Shown here in pieces: positions 1 through 14,376 of a stretch of 64,000 nucleotides of DNA (position 1 is its first letter; each line of letters starts with the position of its first letter). Location: assembly GCF_036898095.1 (NCBI RefSeq), contig NC_090751.1, positions 73,289,818 through 73,353,817 on the forward strand, in the 5' to 3' direction. The position numbers and the translations under genes are program-made. The DNA comes from Palaemon carinicauda (Eukaryota; Arthropoda; Malacostraca; Decapoda; Palaemonidae). The notes beneath the pieces were generated by a model that saw nothing but the letters and a program-made list of their open reading frames with translations, was not told the origin of the DNA and did no database searches.

Positions 1-89
1 AAATTTCAGGGCTGGTGAATTACATAAGTCCCAAAACTCACCTAATTATGTTACATACGTCTGTTACTCTTAAAAAAATATATCTGAGC

Positions 90-1372
90 AATAAATATGA
101 ACAGTGAATATCCAAAGGTCTCTTACGCTACTGTCAGAACAAAGCTGGGTGGTTATTTAATATGAACTATTGAAAAACAATCTCTTAGTTTGGTTCTTAG
201 TCAGGGACTACGAGCAAGCACCATAGGAAATATTGGTGATCGAAATAATATACACTTTACAAAAATAGATATATTCTATAAAAAGTTACAGCAATAATAC
301 AAAAAGAATTAACACCAAAATTAAATCATTGGAAATATCAAATCTGAACAAAACCTTAGACTAAGACGAGAAAATTTTACTCTGTGAAAAAAATTATACA
401 ATCACTTGTTTCACTGGAAATTAATTTATAAAAATATTTAATTTTGTTAATCAATGAAAATAGTTAACACTTTAACACTAATGGTTAACCACTACAAGAA
501 ATTTACATAAATGTAACTGTTACACTTACGTCTTGGATCACATGAGGTAACCGAACAGTTAAGCAAAATCAATTCACTGCACTGTTTAACCTAAATCTCA
601 CAGGGACAGTTACAAAGATCTATAACAAAAGTACTTACATTAACACAATGCACTTTAGATAACATTCAATGGATTCATCAACGTTTGAACACACTATACA
701 CGATATGTGTTGAATAGAAAACGTTATTCACGTTTGAGATTAAAACACTATTCGTACTTGAGAGGAGAGAGGGCTGGTGAACTTTGACTCTTTCAAAGGG
801 ACGGGCTGGATCTCTTCTGCTGCTTATGCATTCCTGGGACTATATATACAGAATTAATACTTCTAGATAATTCTAATAGATCATTCTAGTGGCATGGGGG
901 TCAAGGCCTAGCGGCATAAGGTTACCAACGTAGAAAATAGAATAAAGGTATACTAGCCTTGCTTGCATTGCTACCCTCTCTCAGCTAACTCTGCCCACCT
1001 ACCTCTCGACAATAAAAAAAAAAATATAGTAATTCTTCTTCAAGAAGTTCCATACACTTTCTAACCACATGGAAACATAAAAATTGTGTAAGCCCTCACG
1101 TTCATACCTCGTATGGGTCATACAGCATACCTAAACGTGATTACATATGACTTCGCAACAAAATACGTGAAAGAAAGGTTAATTATTAAAAATAACGTAA
1201 ATTTACATATACTGAATTGTTTGAAAAAATACGAAATTCTTATGTAATTTAAATGCATTACTTGAACCTACATGAGTGAAACTCACCATAAGAGCTGGTT
1301 ATACATCTTTTAGATACACAAATGAAATACATGAATAAAATATTTACTCTTAAACAAAACCAGCTTTGCGAG
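90..1372. repeat. Dispersed repeat, copy 1 (partner at 60040-61303)
   Basis: About 1.28 kb that aligns by eye, in the same orientation and with small indels, to 60040-61303. Shared landmarks include the GTGATCGAAATAATA block near 236, the GCTGGTGA block near 773 and the ATGAAATACAT block near 1322. Both copies run directly into a (TA)n tract at their right end. I see no protein motif in it. It could be an LTR, a non-autonomous LINE tail or a DNA element; its true ends are not resolved. Confidence 0.7.
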
Positions 1373-1374
1373 AA

Positions 1375-1552
<178 letters not shown>

Positions 1553-1809
1553 TATTCACATACTGAAGTTTAACATTATTGATTTATTGATATTCAACTA
1601 CTGTATACTTTTCTCTCAGACTCTATCGATATTATCAAGTAATATAGTCTCTTGTAGGTAGTTATATAGCAGGAAGAAGAATTGCCGAATTTTTTTATAC
1701 CATTTCATATAAAGTGGTTACAAGTATGAATTTAAGTTGTTCCCACGTTTAAATCAGCTCTTTAAATCTTTTAACAATTCCAAGTAAATTATTAATTCGA
1801 TGTTCAGCT

Positions 1810-3440
<1,631 letters not shown>

Positions 3441-3558
3441 GGCTGCTTTTCCGGTTCCATACAGCAGGGGAACCCCGCTCTCTACTGGACCTCAACTGTC
3501 GTTTTACCTTGTTCGTTCAGAGTATTGAACGTTTCATATCGCATATTGTTCATTTACT

Positions 3559-3860
3559 GTTTATTCGTCACTGTCAAAGGACTCATGAAATAAGAAAGTT
3601 TTCAGTTTCCTCTTGAAAGCCTTAATGTCTTCAATCATTCGAATGTTTCGTGGGAGCTTGTTATATAGTCTCGGGGCCGCATATTTAAAGGCTCTGGAGC
3701 CTTAAGTAGACATAAATCTAGGTTCCAGCAGTTTGAAGCCATCTGTAACTATTCTCGTGTCTACACGATTTGTTGGCTGCGCAATATGTAGCAATTCTCT
3801 TAAGTATTTTGGACGACCAGTTCTGATAACCTCGATTTATTTCCAGAAACTATTCTTTGC
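3559..3860 (-). pseudogene. LINE reverse-transcriptase C-terminal fragment
   Basis: On the minus strand the frame reads QPTNRVDTRIVTDGFKLLEP, then a TAA, then GSRAFKYAAPRLYNKLP, then a FKRKLKTFLF motif and a stop. The pattern AAPRLYNxLPxxIR followed by FKxxLKTFLF is the usual extreme C-terminus of many invertebrate non-LTR retrotransposon polymerases, just after the thumb region. Only about 100 codons survive, with one internal stop. The catalytic palm domain is not present upstream (right). Family assignment beyond LINE is not attempted. Confidence 0.6.
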
Positions 3861-5075
3861 ATTAGATTAAAAATGTTTTGATGTCTTATCATTGCAATCC
3901 TCCCTTTATTTCATTTTTAATGTGGTTTAAACTTGGGTTCAAGTGGTAGTCGGGACAATGAGACCCAGAAGAAATCTAATCCACATGCCAAACCCCATGA
4001 TCTTCAGCCTAAATCTTGAGAAAGTGTTGAGTAATTTTCACAAACCTTCAGTCAGGCTCCTTAATTTTTTTTTTCTTTTTTAAATCCTTAATCGTAATCT
4101 CTCCTTGAGAACTCTGCCGGTAGAAGGTGAGAATGTTAAGTACTGTGCGATGACCGCACCCTATTTCATATAGTTAGGTGGGAGCAGATAAGTTCCAGTT
4201 AAGTGCCAGGTCAACCATGTTGATTTTTTTACCCTACTTGGCCAATGACTCAACAGCAGTAAAACTGTCTGTTTCCTTGATAATGCCGCTGAGAACTTTA
4301 GTATCCGTAAAGTGTACGAAATGTTTATCTGTGATACAATGCTGGTTATCGAGAAATCTGTCTCACCTCGTCCACCTGATGATACTTCAGTTCCTCGTCC
4401 ATAGTAAGAGAAAAGTCCATTGATCTTTGGTGCCATTCTGAGTGAAATAGTGTTGTTTATGTTCTTTTTAGAGGCACAATGCTCTTTCATTATAGGCCAT
4501 ATATTTCCTAGCCGTTGTTGAAAGGAGAAATATCACTTTCTGAATACATTTTTTGCTATTGGTTAACTTAGTAATCATAACCCAAAGTTGAGCTGATAGA
4601 CGAAGAAACGAAATGGGGAATGCAGAGGAATATAGAAAAGGTATACCGGAAATGGAAGAAATGGTTTGGGGAATGAAATGTTACCAGATTCTGATAGAGG
4701 CCTTCCTTGAAGTCTTCTTGGTATCAGGAAACGAACGCACTGCAGAATTAGGATTTCATTTACAATGCCCTTTTAACGATGAAATACTTAACAATTTTTT
4801 TTGTAATGCATGTTATGAAATCCAGTTCCTGGTTCCTAACTGCTTACTCCGTAAAATAGGTTTGCAGGAACTCTATTTCATTTTAGATAGGTGCAAAGCT
4901 TCCAAGTTAATACTTATTGTTGTAATTATTAATTAAGGTTATTTTACCTCTACCATAAATAAATTAATAATGAAATTCTTCCTGTTTACTTTTATCCCAT
5001 TCTACTTTGAAATCAGTTGGGATAATACCTTGCTATCAACCGTTTTGGCAACTTATTGTGGTTTTCTTGGATTTT
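3861..5075. other. No recognised gene
   Basis: Contains short frames only, the longest being 107 codons at 4613-4936 (+). Its sequence shows no motif, signal peptide or repeat that I recognise and could be chance. Nothing else is supported here. Confidence 0.45.
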
Positions 5076-5870
5076 CTAACTTCTTTCATACGTATTGCCC
5101 TGCAACCTCATCCCTGCTTGAAATTGCAAAATACCTACGGTCATCTTTTTTTCTATTAACTGTCCTAATTTGGGGCATAAATATAAATGTTCTGTAGTAT
5201 CTTTTTCATCCTTGCATAAGTCACACACATTATCTGTATATCTTTCCCTGAAATTTGCTTTTAACGTGAGCATATTTAATCTTGCCTTCATTACAAGGGT
5301 CCATTTCCCTGATAAAAGGCTGTGGGTCATTTCCTTTCATGAATCGTAATTTTTTCATAATTTTCTTTTTATCTTTAATAGTTTCCTTTATCTTTTCCAT
5401 AACTCTTTTGTTGAATTCTTTTTTTCAAGGTCCATTTCCCCTAATTTCTTATTTCTTCAATTTCCATTCCATATTTACAATATGTTTCTTCAATACTGTT
5501 ACTCCAGCACTTTCCATAATGGTTCTTCAACTGTTCCTCAATTATCTCTATTACTAGTCTCTTTCATCAGAGTTTATTTGTGATGTTATGGAAGAGCATT
5601 AATTTTTTTCATGTTCTATTCTGCAAGACACTAGCTATATTCCTGATTCTGCGAGGATGTCCTAATATGGAGCACTTGCAGTTTGTTCATGCATATTTCT
5701 TTTTATCCTGTATTGACGGTTTTCCAGATCTTTCATTTCTTTATCTCTTATTTCACTCCAGGTCTCCACATTAGCAAATATTTGGTACTACTAGATGAAA
5801 ATGCAACAATATTTCTGTTTGTAAGAATGCAAATCTTGGAGTGTATATTTCTTAAAAAAAAAAAAAATAG
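5076..5870 (-). pseudogene. LINE polymerase C-terminal fragment with Cys/His motif
   Basis: The minus-strand frame at 5330-5076 contains CDLCKDEKDTTEHLYLCP, a C-x2-C...H...C motif that follows the RT or RNase H region in several LINE clades. Upstream, broken frames keep the typical post-RT pattern: a DILAESGI block near 5655 and an SxEETYCKYGMEIEEIRN-like stretch near 5480. At least two in-frame stops and one probable frameshift separate them. This is a decayed LINE; no endonuclease or RT palm motif remains. It differs from the LINE at the right edge of the window. Confidence 0.55.
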
Positions 5871-5947
5871 ATAAAAATATGAGTGGGTCAACATGCACAA
5901 TTTAAAACACGTACTATTCTCTATAATTTCCTTCACAATCATATACC

Positions 5948-6092
<145 letters not shown>

Positions 6093-6339
6093 AAGAGTGA
6101 AACTAAGATAATGTTCAATAAAAAGGCCAAGTGACGACAAAGAGGGGTTATGGACGAACCTCTAGAGATTGTTAATGAATAAAATGTAATGTATACTGTG
6201 ATACTTTGTGTATTGAAAGTAATGTTGCATAGTATTGCATTGATGGAACATGTTTAAACGTTGATTATAAGTAGGGTTGCTAGAATTCAAGATAAGCTAT
6301 CTGGGACACTCTTAAATCTCTTAAATCTCAGCCTATAAT

Positions 6340-6847
<508 letters not shown>

Positions 6848-7129
6848 CACACCCAGATCAACATATAAAAATATAGAGACATATCGAAAAAGATCAAGCA
6901 AGTATTTTATTGCGATATGAAGAAAAAAAATCTAGGAAAATTTATATTTCAAGCAAATTACAATAAAGAAACCAAAGAACACGAGACCAACTTAGAAAGT
7001 AGAAGTAATCATTATTCATGAAATAAATCAACTTTTTATATGAAAAACTTGGAGGTATGTGACAATAAGGAGTTCATAAGCACAGAAATAAAACATGAAC
7101 TTTTAATTGTATTTTTCAGATGATAGCTT

Positions 7130-8272
7130 TTTCGGAAGATCCTTATTTCCCATTACCTGTATGTAGAATTCTTTGCAATGTCACATCCAACTTATTCTTC
7201 TCGTCTCTCCATTGAGCAGTCATCATAGAAAAGAGACACCCCACATTTGCATTATGAGCAGGAATACTACATAGATATTCACACAAAATCAATATCTCAG
7301 AATACTGCTTTTGAAATCTAATTGCTGAAGGATAGAAAACCACTTTTCATGAAGCACCATGGACATCCATACATCACGTTTGTTCTGCATTTGTTGATCA
7401 AGGGTATTTTTAACAGTTGACCACTGGAAGAAAACCCCGTTATCGTCAATTTTTACGCATTAGTCTTTTAACACTAGACAAGAAGATTGTATCTGTTCCC
7501 ATACAGGAAGTATATTGAATAATATCCATGAAAACACATCAAATCTTTATAAAAATTAAACCCATTTTTCAAGATAGTCATGGCAAGTGACGTAGTAGTT
7601 ATCCACCTCGTGTAGGAGTTTCTTCATCTCTTGAGATGTCTCATCGTTATCATTAGGGCAACCCTTAACACTGAAAGGGATAAGCTTTTCATCCATTCTT
7701 GCCTTTATAACTGCTACGAGTTCTTTTAAGTGGCAGAGCACTTCAATAATTCTGTTTCTCTCTTGTCATCTTTATAAGCCTACTGCTAAAGACATACCCA
7801 AGACTGTGAACAAAATATAGATAGGCTTCGCTCAATGGATTGTCGAAAAAATTTGAATATTTGGGAGCTTTTCCTTCTGAAGCAAAGAGATATTTCAGCG
7901 CTTTAAATAACATTAGGATTCTCTCAACTGCTGCCATCAAAGAAAGACAACAAGTTTTAGAGGGAGAGAGAACTAATGCAAATTGAACACCAACAAACTC
8001 GCAGAATTCTTTCAGCTTCTCAGTAAATACTAAAGTATGAAAAAAAATTTAACAACGATTACTTCAACATCAAGAGATAGGACACTAGCTGCAGTATGAG
8101 CAGCATTGTGCAGAATATGGGCTGGACATCCTACACCCACCATCGATTCATTCATGCTTTCTTTGAAATTTGAAAAGGCGTTATTCATACCTTTACGAAA
8201 ACGTCCACCAAAATTAGTACAGTATTAGTGTTTTCTCCACCAAAAGCTACACATATCTTCACATCCAGTCCC
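7130..8272 (-). pseudogene. hAT-family transposase, middle and C-terminal part
   Basis: Reading leftwards from 8272, frames contain FGGENTNT, then GVGCPAHILHNAAHTAASVL, SKTCCLSLMAAVERIL, FFDNPLSEAYLYFVHS and finally CEYLCSIPAHNANVGCLFSMM. These are, in order, the catalytic-domain blocks and the C-terminal hAT dimerisation block (typically SIPxHNAxVERxFS) of the hAT group whose N-terminal part carries a DUF4371 domain. Several stops and frameshifts make it non-functional. The N-terminal part lies at 17775-18066 on the same strand; the two halves are separated by nested insertions. No hAT terminal repeats were identified. Confidence 0.72.
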
Positions 8273-8712
8273 TGTTATGTATTTTGTACTGTAATACTAT
8301 ATGCTCTACGGGTATTAAGAGTAATGTTGTACAGTATTGCCTTGATAGAGCATGTTTTAACATAGTTCATAAGTGTAGTAGCGTATGTTATGAAGGATTT
8401 AGTCATTAATTAATTGTCCTAAAGTTAGGATGTGATTCTTCTTACTTTTGTATTGCAGTAGGATTTGATCTTTTTGAGAGCGATGTTCACTTATGTTTTT
8501 GTATGTATGCGTACGAGTTTTGTTTACATATTCTAACTCGAGAGTCGCAAGTTGTTTAGACAAGTCATAGTGAAGAGCTGTGATGTAGACTTAGCAAGAT
8601 TAAACATTTAATAAGAGGTCTCTGATTATATCCCACCAAGACAATTCGGAGAAGATGCTGGGATAAAAGATTTATTCTCATCTAACTACTGTATTGTTAT
8701 TCCAGGTATATA
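8273..8712 (+). mobile_element. Solo LTR of Gypsy family 2, left part
   Basis: Begins TGTTATGTATTTTG and aligns to the LTR at 18070-18566 (inverted), 24625-24871 (inverted) and 33055-33610 (direct). It is cut at 8712 by the younger Gypsy insertion and resumes at 17721-17764. Candidate flanking duplication is GTCCC (8268-8272) against GACCC (17765-17769), one mismatch. With no internal sequence attached it is best read as a solo LTR inside the hAT remnant. Confidence 0.65.
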
Positions 8713-9178
8713 TATTGGTGTGCTACTGTTATAAGCACACATTGAGTATGTGTTGTTTCAGATGTGTGTAACTGGATAACAGAATACATCTTATTAGCTT
8801 TAAAGTATTTATTCTATAAAAACAACAGAGTTAAACATCTCCATCACTGGAGGAAGCTGGGTTGGTCAGATGACCAATTCTGGTGAAGTATAGATATGAA
8901 CAGACTAACTTATCGATATCACAGATATCGTATGCTTAGTTTATATAAGATTCGTCACAAACTCGGAAGACACCTGCATCCGGTGACGTCACAAACTTTC
9001 ACACGCTGAGACAATGTGTTGACGTTTAAGAAAAATGTCACATTGTCGAGGTTTGCATTGTACATCCTGTTTATGATTTGAATGACTACAGCAAGTCCCA
9101 CGGCTAGCACCTTCCTCCAACATGACATATTACGTCATGTGTTTTAAACATGTAATATTAACTATTCTAATTATTACA
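8713..9178 (-). repeat. 3' LTR of the envelope-bearing Gypsy element
   Basis: On the minus strand it starts TGTAATAATTAG and ends CACACCAATA. Identical by eye to 17251-17716 over 466 bp. The purine tract expected just upstream (9179-9200 read on the minus strand) is weak, being only partly purine. Confidence 0.93.
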
Positions 9179-9887
9179 TAAGCTCGGCCAGCTATCTCAA
9201 TTTTTTCACAAAAATTTAACAACAAGCCAAAACATGGTTACTAGGTGTGACTGGACATATGTATTATTCTTTGTTTAACTTTAGCCATAATCAACCGAGG
9301 ACGAATGTCCAAATAGGCACATTAAAAAATAATAACAACAATGCATATAAAAAAGATATTACCAAAGCAAAAAGAAAAATGCATGATAAAATAAAGATCA
9401 TATATATGGTACATTGCTAGCAAATGGTTATATGGTACCAAAAAAAAAAAAAAACTTCTGACTTACATATGATTCGGTAACTTGTTAAAGAATAATTGTT
9501 ACCTTTGTCAGAAACATATTAACATAATACTCAATTTTTTAGTGCACAAACACGAATTCCTGGTACGTACACGTACCACGGTTTCGTACATATATATATA
9601 TATATATTTATATATAGGGCTGATATATTTTATTAGATGCCCATAGATTCTGTCATATATTTTTTTTTTTTTTTCTCTCTTTTCTTTTTAACATTCCGGC
9701 TTATACATTTTTATTAGATGCCGAGAGAAAAAATGATTTATATCTTTTTTTTTTAAATGTTGTTTTAAATGTATTTTTAACAATGCAAATGTAGAAAATT
9801 TCTTCAATTACATATTACTAGCGTACTAACAGCTTTTCTTACAAACACTTCCCGACAATTTACTCCTTTAGCGAATGAGGTGGCCAC
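9179..9887 (-). other. 3' non-coding region between env and the 3' LTR
   Basis: AT-rich, with a short (TA)n near 9591 and T-runs near 9658. I see no open frame or clear RNA structure. Confidence 0.6.
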
Positions 9888-11591
9888 TCAAACGGCTTTG
9901 AATTGAATCAAGTATGGAGTATTGTCGGGACTAGGCGAATCGTTCCTTTGTAGCTGCATGCTGTGCCGTAACCTACGCCAAACAAGGATGTTCACGGCGA
10001 TAAATATCACCACCGTAAACGCCAATCCTGCTAGTAGTATGTGGTGAAGGATTTCCTTATAAGTCGGTGACAGGTGGTCCCTTTCGGTAAGTTTCAACAA
10101 CCGCTTTGCCACATGTCTGTTATACGGGAGAGGGAGTGCTGGCATTGTAGAGGTCCACGTGAAGTTCGCGAAGTAGGCTCGTTCTCTGATGAGTGTCCGT
10201 AGACCAGTCACCATGGAATTAGGGGAAGTCCCGATACAACCATCTGCTGCGACGAAGATGTGTGTGAAGGACGTGGATCCGTCAGGGCATGATACATTGA
10301 AGCCGTCCTTGTCGTAACGTATCCACGAGCCATTGTGCAGTCTGCAATTGAACTCATTATTGTCAAAGGGATAAAGCTTATCCAGACAATTTTCACTTGT
10401 ATGGGAGAGAGCACCGTCTAGCACTATACCTAACTCGCATGAATCCATTAAGTTTTTATGGAATTCAAATGAGTCAGCTGTACATATTTTTCTATCCATT
10501 GCGTCTGAACAGTGAGTTAATTGATTTAAGTCTTTAATGACCGTATATGTTTCCTTGTCTGGGAAAATCAATAAGTGTCCTGTCAAACTGGATATTACTG
10601 GATTTGAGTGATTCGTCATGAAAGTCGGAAATGGTGATATCCTGTAAGATTGCCAGGCATCAGAAGAATCAAAGGGAATTGTAATCCTAATCTTGTTATT
10701 ATCTACATTTACTGTAATTAGGCTGTAATAAAATTCTAACCTATGTTCGTCTAACAAAGGAACATAGCCTAGTTTATCCCTTCCGTTCTCCAGAATTAAC
10801 TTTAAGTAACTTATAGGCAACAAATGGGGCGACAATACACCTTTAGTTGCTAACGTGATAGCTTCTACATAATCCTTAGATTTCTCAATGAAATGTGCAA
10901 TTCTGTTATGTATGTGATCTATCTTTGAATCATAATACGTTAATGTTGCCAACAAATCCTGTACTTCCATAATCTGAACGATATTATTTGAATGTTCATT
11001 TATTAAATCCATAATTTTATTGATTGAAGCTAACTGATTCCTTAGTTCTGACATAATCAATTCATCTTCATGAGTCAAGAACCCAATTTTCTTATTTTGA
11101 TTACTAATTTTAAGACGATTGGAAATTCCTAAACCTAAACTTGCAACAGACCCAAAGATGCTTAATGCAGCATAAATAAACGGATTTCGTCTTTCTTTAT
11201 GTTCGTGTCCTACAGTCCACATCAAAAGGTCATAAGCCAAAGATCCTGTCTCGTCAGTCTTATTTTTCAAGTCATCAGATAGCATCTCTGCAACTTTTAA
11301 TGTTGATCCAAGCAAACTCTCTGTAGTCAAATGAAAATGTCTTCTATGCAACTCATTCAATGAGGCAGAAAACCTTGAAATGGCGGTTCTTAAGCTAGTG
11401 ACATCATTCTCTTGAAGAAAAATTGCTTGCATATTCAGTTCTACAATTACGTTGGTTGATGTAATAAAAATGTCTTCTTGTCTTTCAATTATAGTGCCAT
11501 ATTCAAAATTTATACTTTTAGTTTTAGAGCTCATCCCACACGAGAAAAATGTCTGAGCGAACAATATCACTCCCAACAACAAAAAATTCAT
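9888..11591 (-). CDS. env: Envelope-like class I fusion glycoprotein of the Gypsy element
   Basis: Intact 567-codon frame with an ATG at 11591. Residues 1-19 form a signal peptide. A basic KERR motif at about 132-135 is followed by a hydrophobic, Gly/Ala-rich stretch (136-158): the layout of a furin-type cleavage site plus fusion peptide. Residues 170-245 have heptad-like spacing consistent with a coiled coil. A single transmembrane segment lies near 517-537, ahead of a ~30-residue basic cytoplasmic tail. This architecture matches F-type envelope proteins of insect errantiviruses and baculoviruses. A splice acceptor (TTACAG) sits 9 bp before the ATG, so translation from a spliced subgenomic RNA is likely. 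The frame is unbroken while pol in the same element is not. Fusion activity is not shown by sequence. Confidence 0.82.
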   Translation of the reverse strand: MNFLLLGVILFAQTFFSCGMSSKTKSINFEYGTIIERQEDIFITSTNVIVELNMQAIFLQENDVTSLRTAISRFSASLNELHRRHFHLTTESLLGSTLKVAEMLSDDLKNKTDETGSLAYDLLMWTVGHEHKERRNPFIYAALSIFGSVASLGLGISNRLKISNQNKKIGFLTHEDELIMSELRNQLASINKIMDLINEHSNNIVQIMEVQDLLATLTYYDSKIDHIHNRIAHFIEKSKDYVEAITLATKGVLSPHLLPISYLKLILENGRDKLGYVPLLDEHRLEFYYSLITVNVDNNKIRITIPFDSSDAWQSYRISPFPTFMTNHSNPVISSLTGHLLIFPDKETYTVIKDLNQLTHCSDAMDRKICTADSFEFHKNLMDSCELGIVLDGALSHTSENCLDKLYPFDNNEFNCRLHNGSWIRYDKDGFNVSCPDGSTSFTHIFVAADGCIGTSPNSMVTGLRTLIRERAYFANFTWTSTMPALPLPYNRHVAKRLLKLTERDHLSPTYKEILHHILLAGLAFTVVIFIAVNILVWRRLRHSMQLQRNDSPSPDNTPYLIQFKAV

Positions 11592-11600
11592 CTTGGAAAC

Positions 11601-11617
11601 CTGTAACGAGAAAAAAT
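11601..11617 (-). promoter_or_regulatory. Candidate splice acceptor for env mRNA
   Basis: Minus strand reads TTTTTTCTCGTTACAG, then GTTTCCAAG and the env ATG. It has a pyrimidine tract and an AG 9 nt ahead of the start codon. Pairs plausibly with the donor at 16781. Confidence 0.55.
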
Positions 11618-11804
11618 ATATGTAATTACTCCTGTATTAAAAAGAAAACTTTTAATCACATAAAATAAAAAAAAATTTTCCCTCACTTCTTTTCCTCTCT
11701 TTTCTTTTTAATTTCTTATGTGAGCCAATGGTACTATTCTCTCATCCGTGGGTTGGGAAACGTTTTGAACTCTAAACCTATTGGCCGTTAATGTTTCCAA
11801 AATG

Positions 11805-12332
11805 TTAAATGGGCTTAGGTGTTAGTTTGTAATTGAGCCCTTTTCGTACATTGATTTGAATGTATATGTTATCACCCACGGTATATGTTTTAGTTGGTTT
11901 CGCTATTTTATCATGATTCCTTTTCATTATGATTTGTGATTCTTCTAAATTCTTTCGAAGGATATCATATTGACTTATACTTGCATTTATACATTCTTTT
12001 AAAGGATTTGATAGATTAGTTGTAGGCGTCAATACATGGAAAGGCGTTCTAACTGAGGTACCATACAATGCTTCATGCGGTGACATTTTAATTGATATAT
12101 GATACGAATGATTCAGAGTACTCAGTGCCGCCGGTATTGCAATATCCCAGTTGGGGTCTGATCCCCCTAGTGTTACCCTCAATATATTCAATATCTTCCT
12201 ATTTGCTCTTTCCACTAGCCCATTTGACTCTGGGTGATATATCATGGTATTTATTTTCTTTATGTTGAGGAATTCACACAATGAGGTAAGAAAGTGATTA
12301 TTAAATTCTCCACCCGAGTCTGAGATTATCAT
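11805..12332 (-). pseudogene. pol: Pol fragment: integrase catalytic core (second half) and C-terminus
   Basis: 175 codons beginning in the middle of integrase. SDSGGEF holds the second catalytic Asp and YHPESNGLVERANR the catalytic Glu of the DDE core. The tail contains KPTKTYTVGDNIYIQ, the start of a GPY/F-type C-terminal domain. It is separated from the upstream pol frame by a one-base shift in an A-run near 12398-12403 (minus strand). Beyond that shift the coding potential between 12333 and 12396 is continuous in this frame. Confidence 0.85.
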
Positions 12333-12396
12333 GTGTGGAATTCCATGTTTACATATGTAACACTCGTAAAACTTCCTAGCGCATTCAATCGCAGTT

Positions 12397-13926
12397 TTAG
12401 TTTTTAAGCGCTATTAGTTCTGTATATCGAGTTAAAGCATCTATAATTACTAAGAGGTGCTTATTTCCTCTGTCTGACTCGTAAAATCCTGTTAACAAAT
12501 CTAAAAGTATTCTTTCAAAGGGTTGATTGGGCACAGGATAAGCTCCTAGGCTGATAGGTGTTTTCGTATGCCCTTTGTTTTCCTGATATGTGCGACAATT
12601 AGCTATGTGTCTTTTTATATCTGTAAGCATTGTATGCCAATAAAACAATGATTTGGCTTTCTGTGACATTAATGAGAACCCCGGGTGTCCATGTAATGGA
12701 TTTGAATGCAACCAATTCAGGACAGTGGAAATAAGTGAGATTGGTACTACTACCTGGTCGTTAGTTACATGTGGTGTATTGCGGGTTTTCCTTGTCACAG
12801 TCCTACACAGAATATTATCTTTGATTATATAATTCTGCTGCTTATACTTTATATATTCCTTTTCTTTATGATTGCCTTTCAAAGCATTTATAATTGTTTC
12901 TATTTTCTGATCTTTTCTTTGCTCAGTCTGTAACAATTCAGCGCTCCAGCCTAAATCTTCTTGTTCAGATATTGTTTTTACAATAGGCATGGATGTTGAT
13001 ATATCTATTAATTCATCTAAAGGCTCCGTACAAGATGACACGGGGTTGCGTGATAATGCATCCGCAATGATATTTGCTTTCCCAGGTAAATACCCGATTC
13101 TTGCACCAAAATCTTGAATGATCAAATGCCACCGAGTTCGTTTAGGGCTGTGGTTGAAGCCTTTAAAGAACTCGGTTAGTGGTTTATGGTCAGTAAGAAC
13201 CTTAACGGGATAACCGTAAATTATGAACTTAAAATGCACTGGTGAATTAATAATAGCTAGCCCTTCCTTGTCTATTACTGCATACTTACTTTCGGAAGTT
13301 CTCAATTTTCGAGAATAGAAAGCTATCGGGAAAAATTGTTTATCATATTGCTGAAGCAATACCCCTCCTACTCCTAAGTCTGAGGCGTCTGTTGCAATGA
13401 AGAATTCCTTACCGAAGTCAGGAAATTTTAAGATAGGAGAACTACACAGTTCATCTTTCAAAGTATTAAACGCCTGTTGATGTTGCTCAGACCATATGAA
13501 ATCTACGCCCTTCTTCGTAAGATCAGTTAAAGGAGCGGCTATTATTGAATAGTTGCGTATAAAATGCCTGTAATATCCACTACAACCCAGAAATTGCTGT
13601 ATTCCCTTGACATTAGTAGGTATGGGAAAATTACGTATAGCCGACACCTTATCATGAACTACTTTAAGACCTTGGCTTGACACCATGAAACCCAAATATA
13701 TTAATTCTGTTTTGAAAAATTCACACTTACTAATCTTTACCCTTAAGTTATGTTGTCTTAATCTCTGTAGTACTAGTTCTAACTTACGTAGATGTTCTTC
13801 TAAGGTGTTGGAAAAGATTACAAGATCATCCATATAGGCATGCAATATATCCCCTAACAAGTCTCCAAACACTATGTTAATCATTCTTGTAAATGTTATA
13901 GGAGCACAACGTAAACCAAAAGGCAT
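12397..13926 (-). pseudogene. pol: Pol fragment: RT palm, RNase H and integrase N-terminus
   Basis: 509 codons. It starts MPFGLRCAP (RT block 4) and has the YMDD catalytic box (HAYMDDLVIFS, about residues 30-40). RNase H begins at ATDASDLGVGGVLLQQ (about 183-198), with the ADALSRNP tail near 290. The integrase zinc region has LHSNPLHGHPG and NCRTYQ, where the second Cys of the usual CxxC is Tyr. The first catalytic Asp is in RILLDLLTGF. It is bounded upstream by an in-frame UAG at 13927-13929 that directly precedes the MPFGL block, and downstream by a frameshift. Confidence 0.9.
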
Positions 13927-14376
13927 CTATAAAAATTCATAATGTCCCCTGGCTGTGCTGAACGCTGTGTATGGGATACTATCTTCTTCTAATGATATCT
14001 GGTGAAAGCCTTTAAGTAAGTCCAAACTGGTAAAATATTTATTCTGACCTAACAAAGACAAAATATCGTCAGTACATGGCACTGGGAATCGATCAGGGAT
14101 CGTTTCCTCGTTTAGACGACGAAAGTCGACGCAGATACGCCATGTTCGATCTTTTTTCGGTACAACTTTTAAAGGAAAATTATAAGGGCTGTTTGATTTT
14201 CTAATGACTCCTTCCTCTAACATTTTACCTACTTCATCATTTATTTCATTCTGGAATTTCATAGGGAGTCTGTACGAGGGTACATAGATAATTTTCTGCT
14301 TGTCCTTTAACCTTATTTGATGCTCAATCACATCTGTTTTTCCTAAGGATCCATCCGTAGTGGAAAAAAACATCAT
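13927..14376 (-). pseudogene. pol: Pol fragment: RT fingers domain
   Basis: 149 codons with VPSYRLPMKFQNEI, VPKKDRTWRICVDFRRLNEE and YFTSLDLLKGFHQISLEED, which are RT blocks 1-3 of Gypsy elements and include the first catalytic Asp (SLDLLKG). In frame with 12397-13926 but separated from it by a UAG. It overlaps the protease frame by 53 bp because of a one-base shift in a seven-T run (minus strand) near 14369-14375. Confidence 0.88.

Noticed and set aside
4613..4936. 107-codon plus-strand frame as a host gene
   Set aside because: No domain, no splice context and no similarity that I recognise; the length is within chance for this composition scan.
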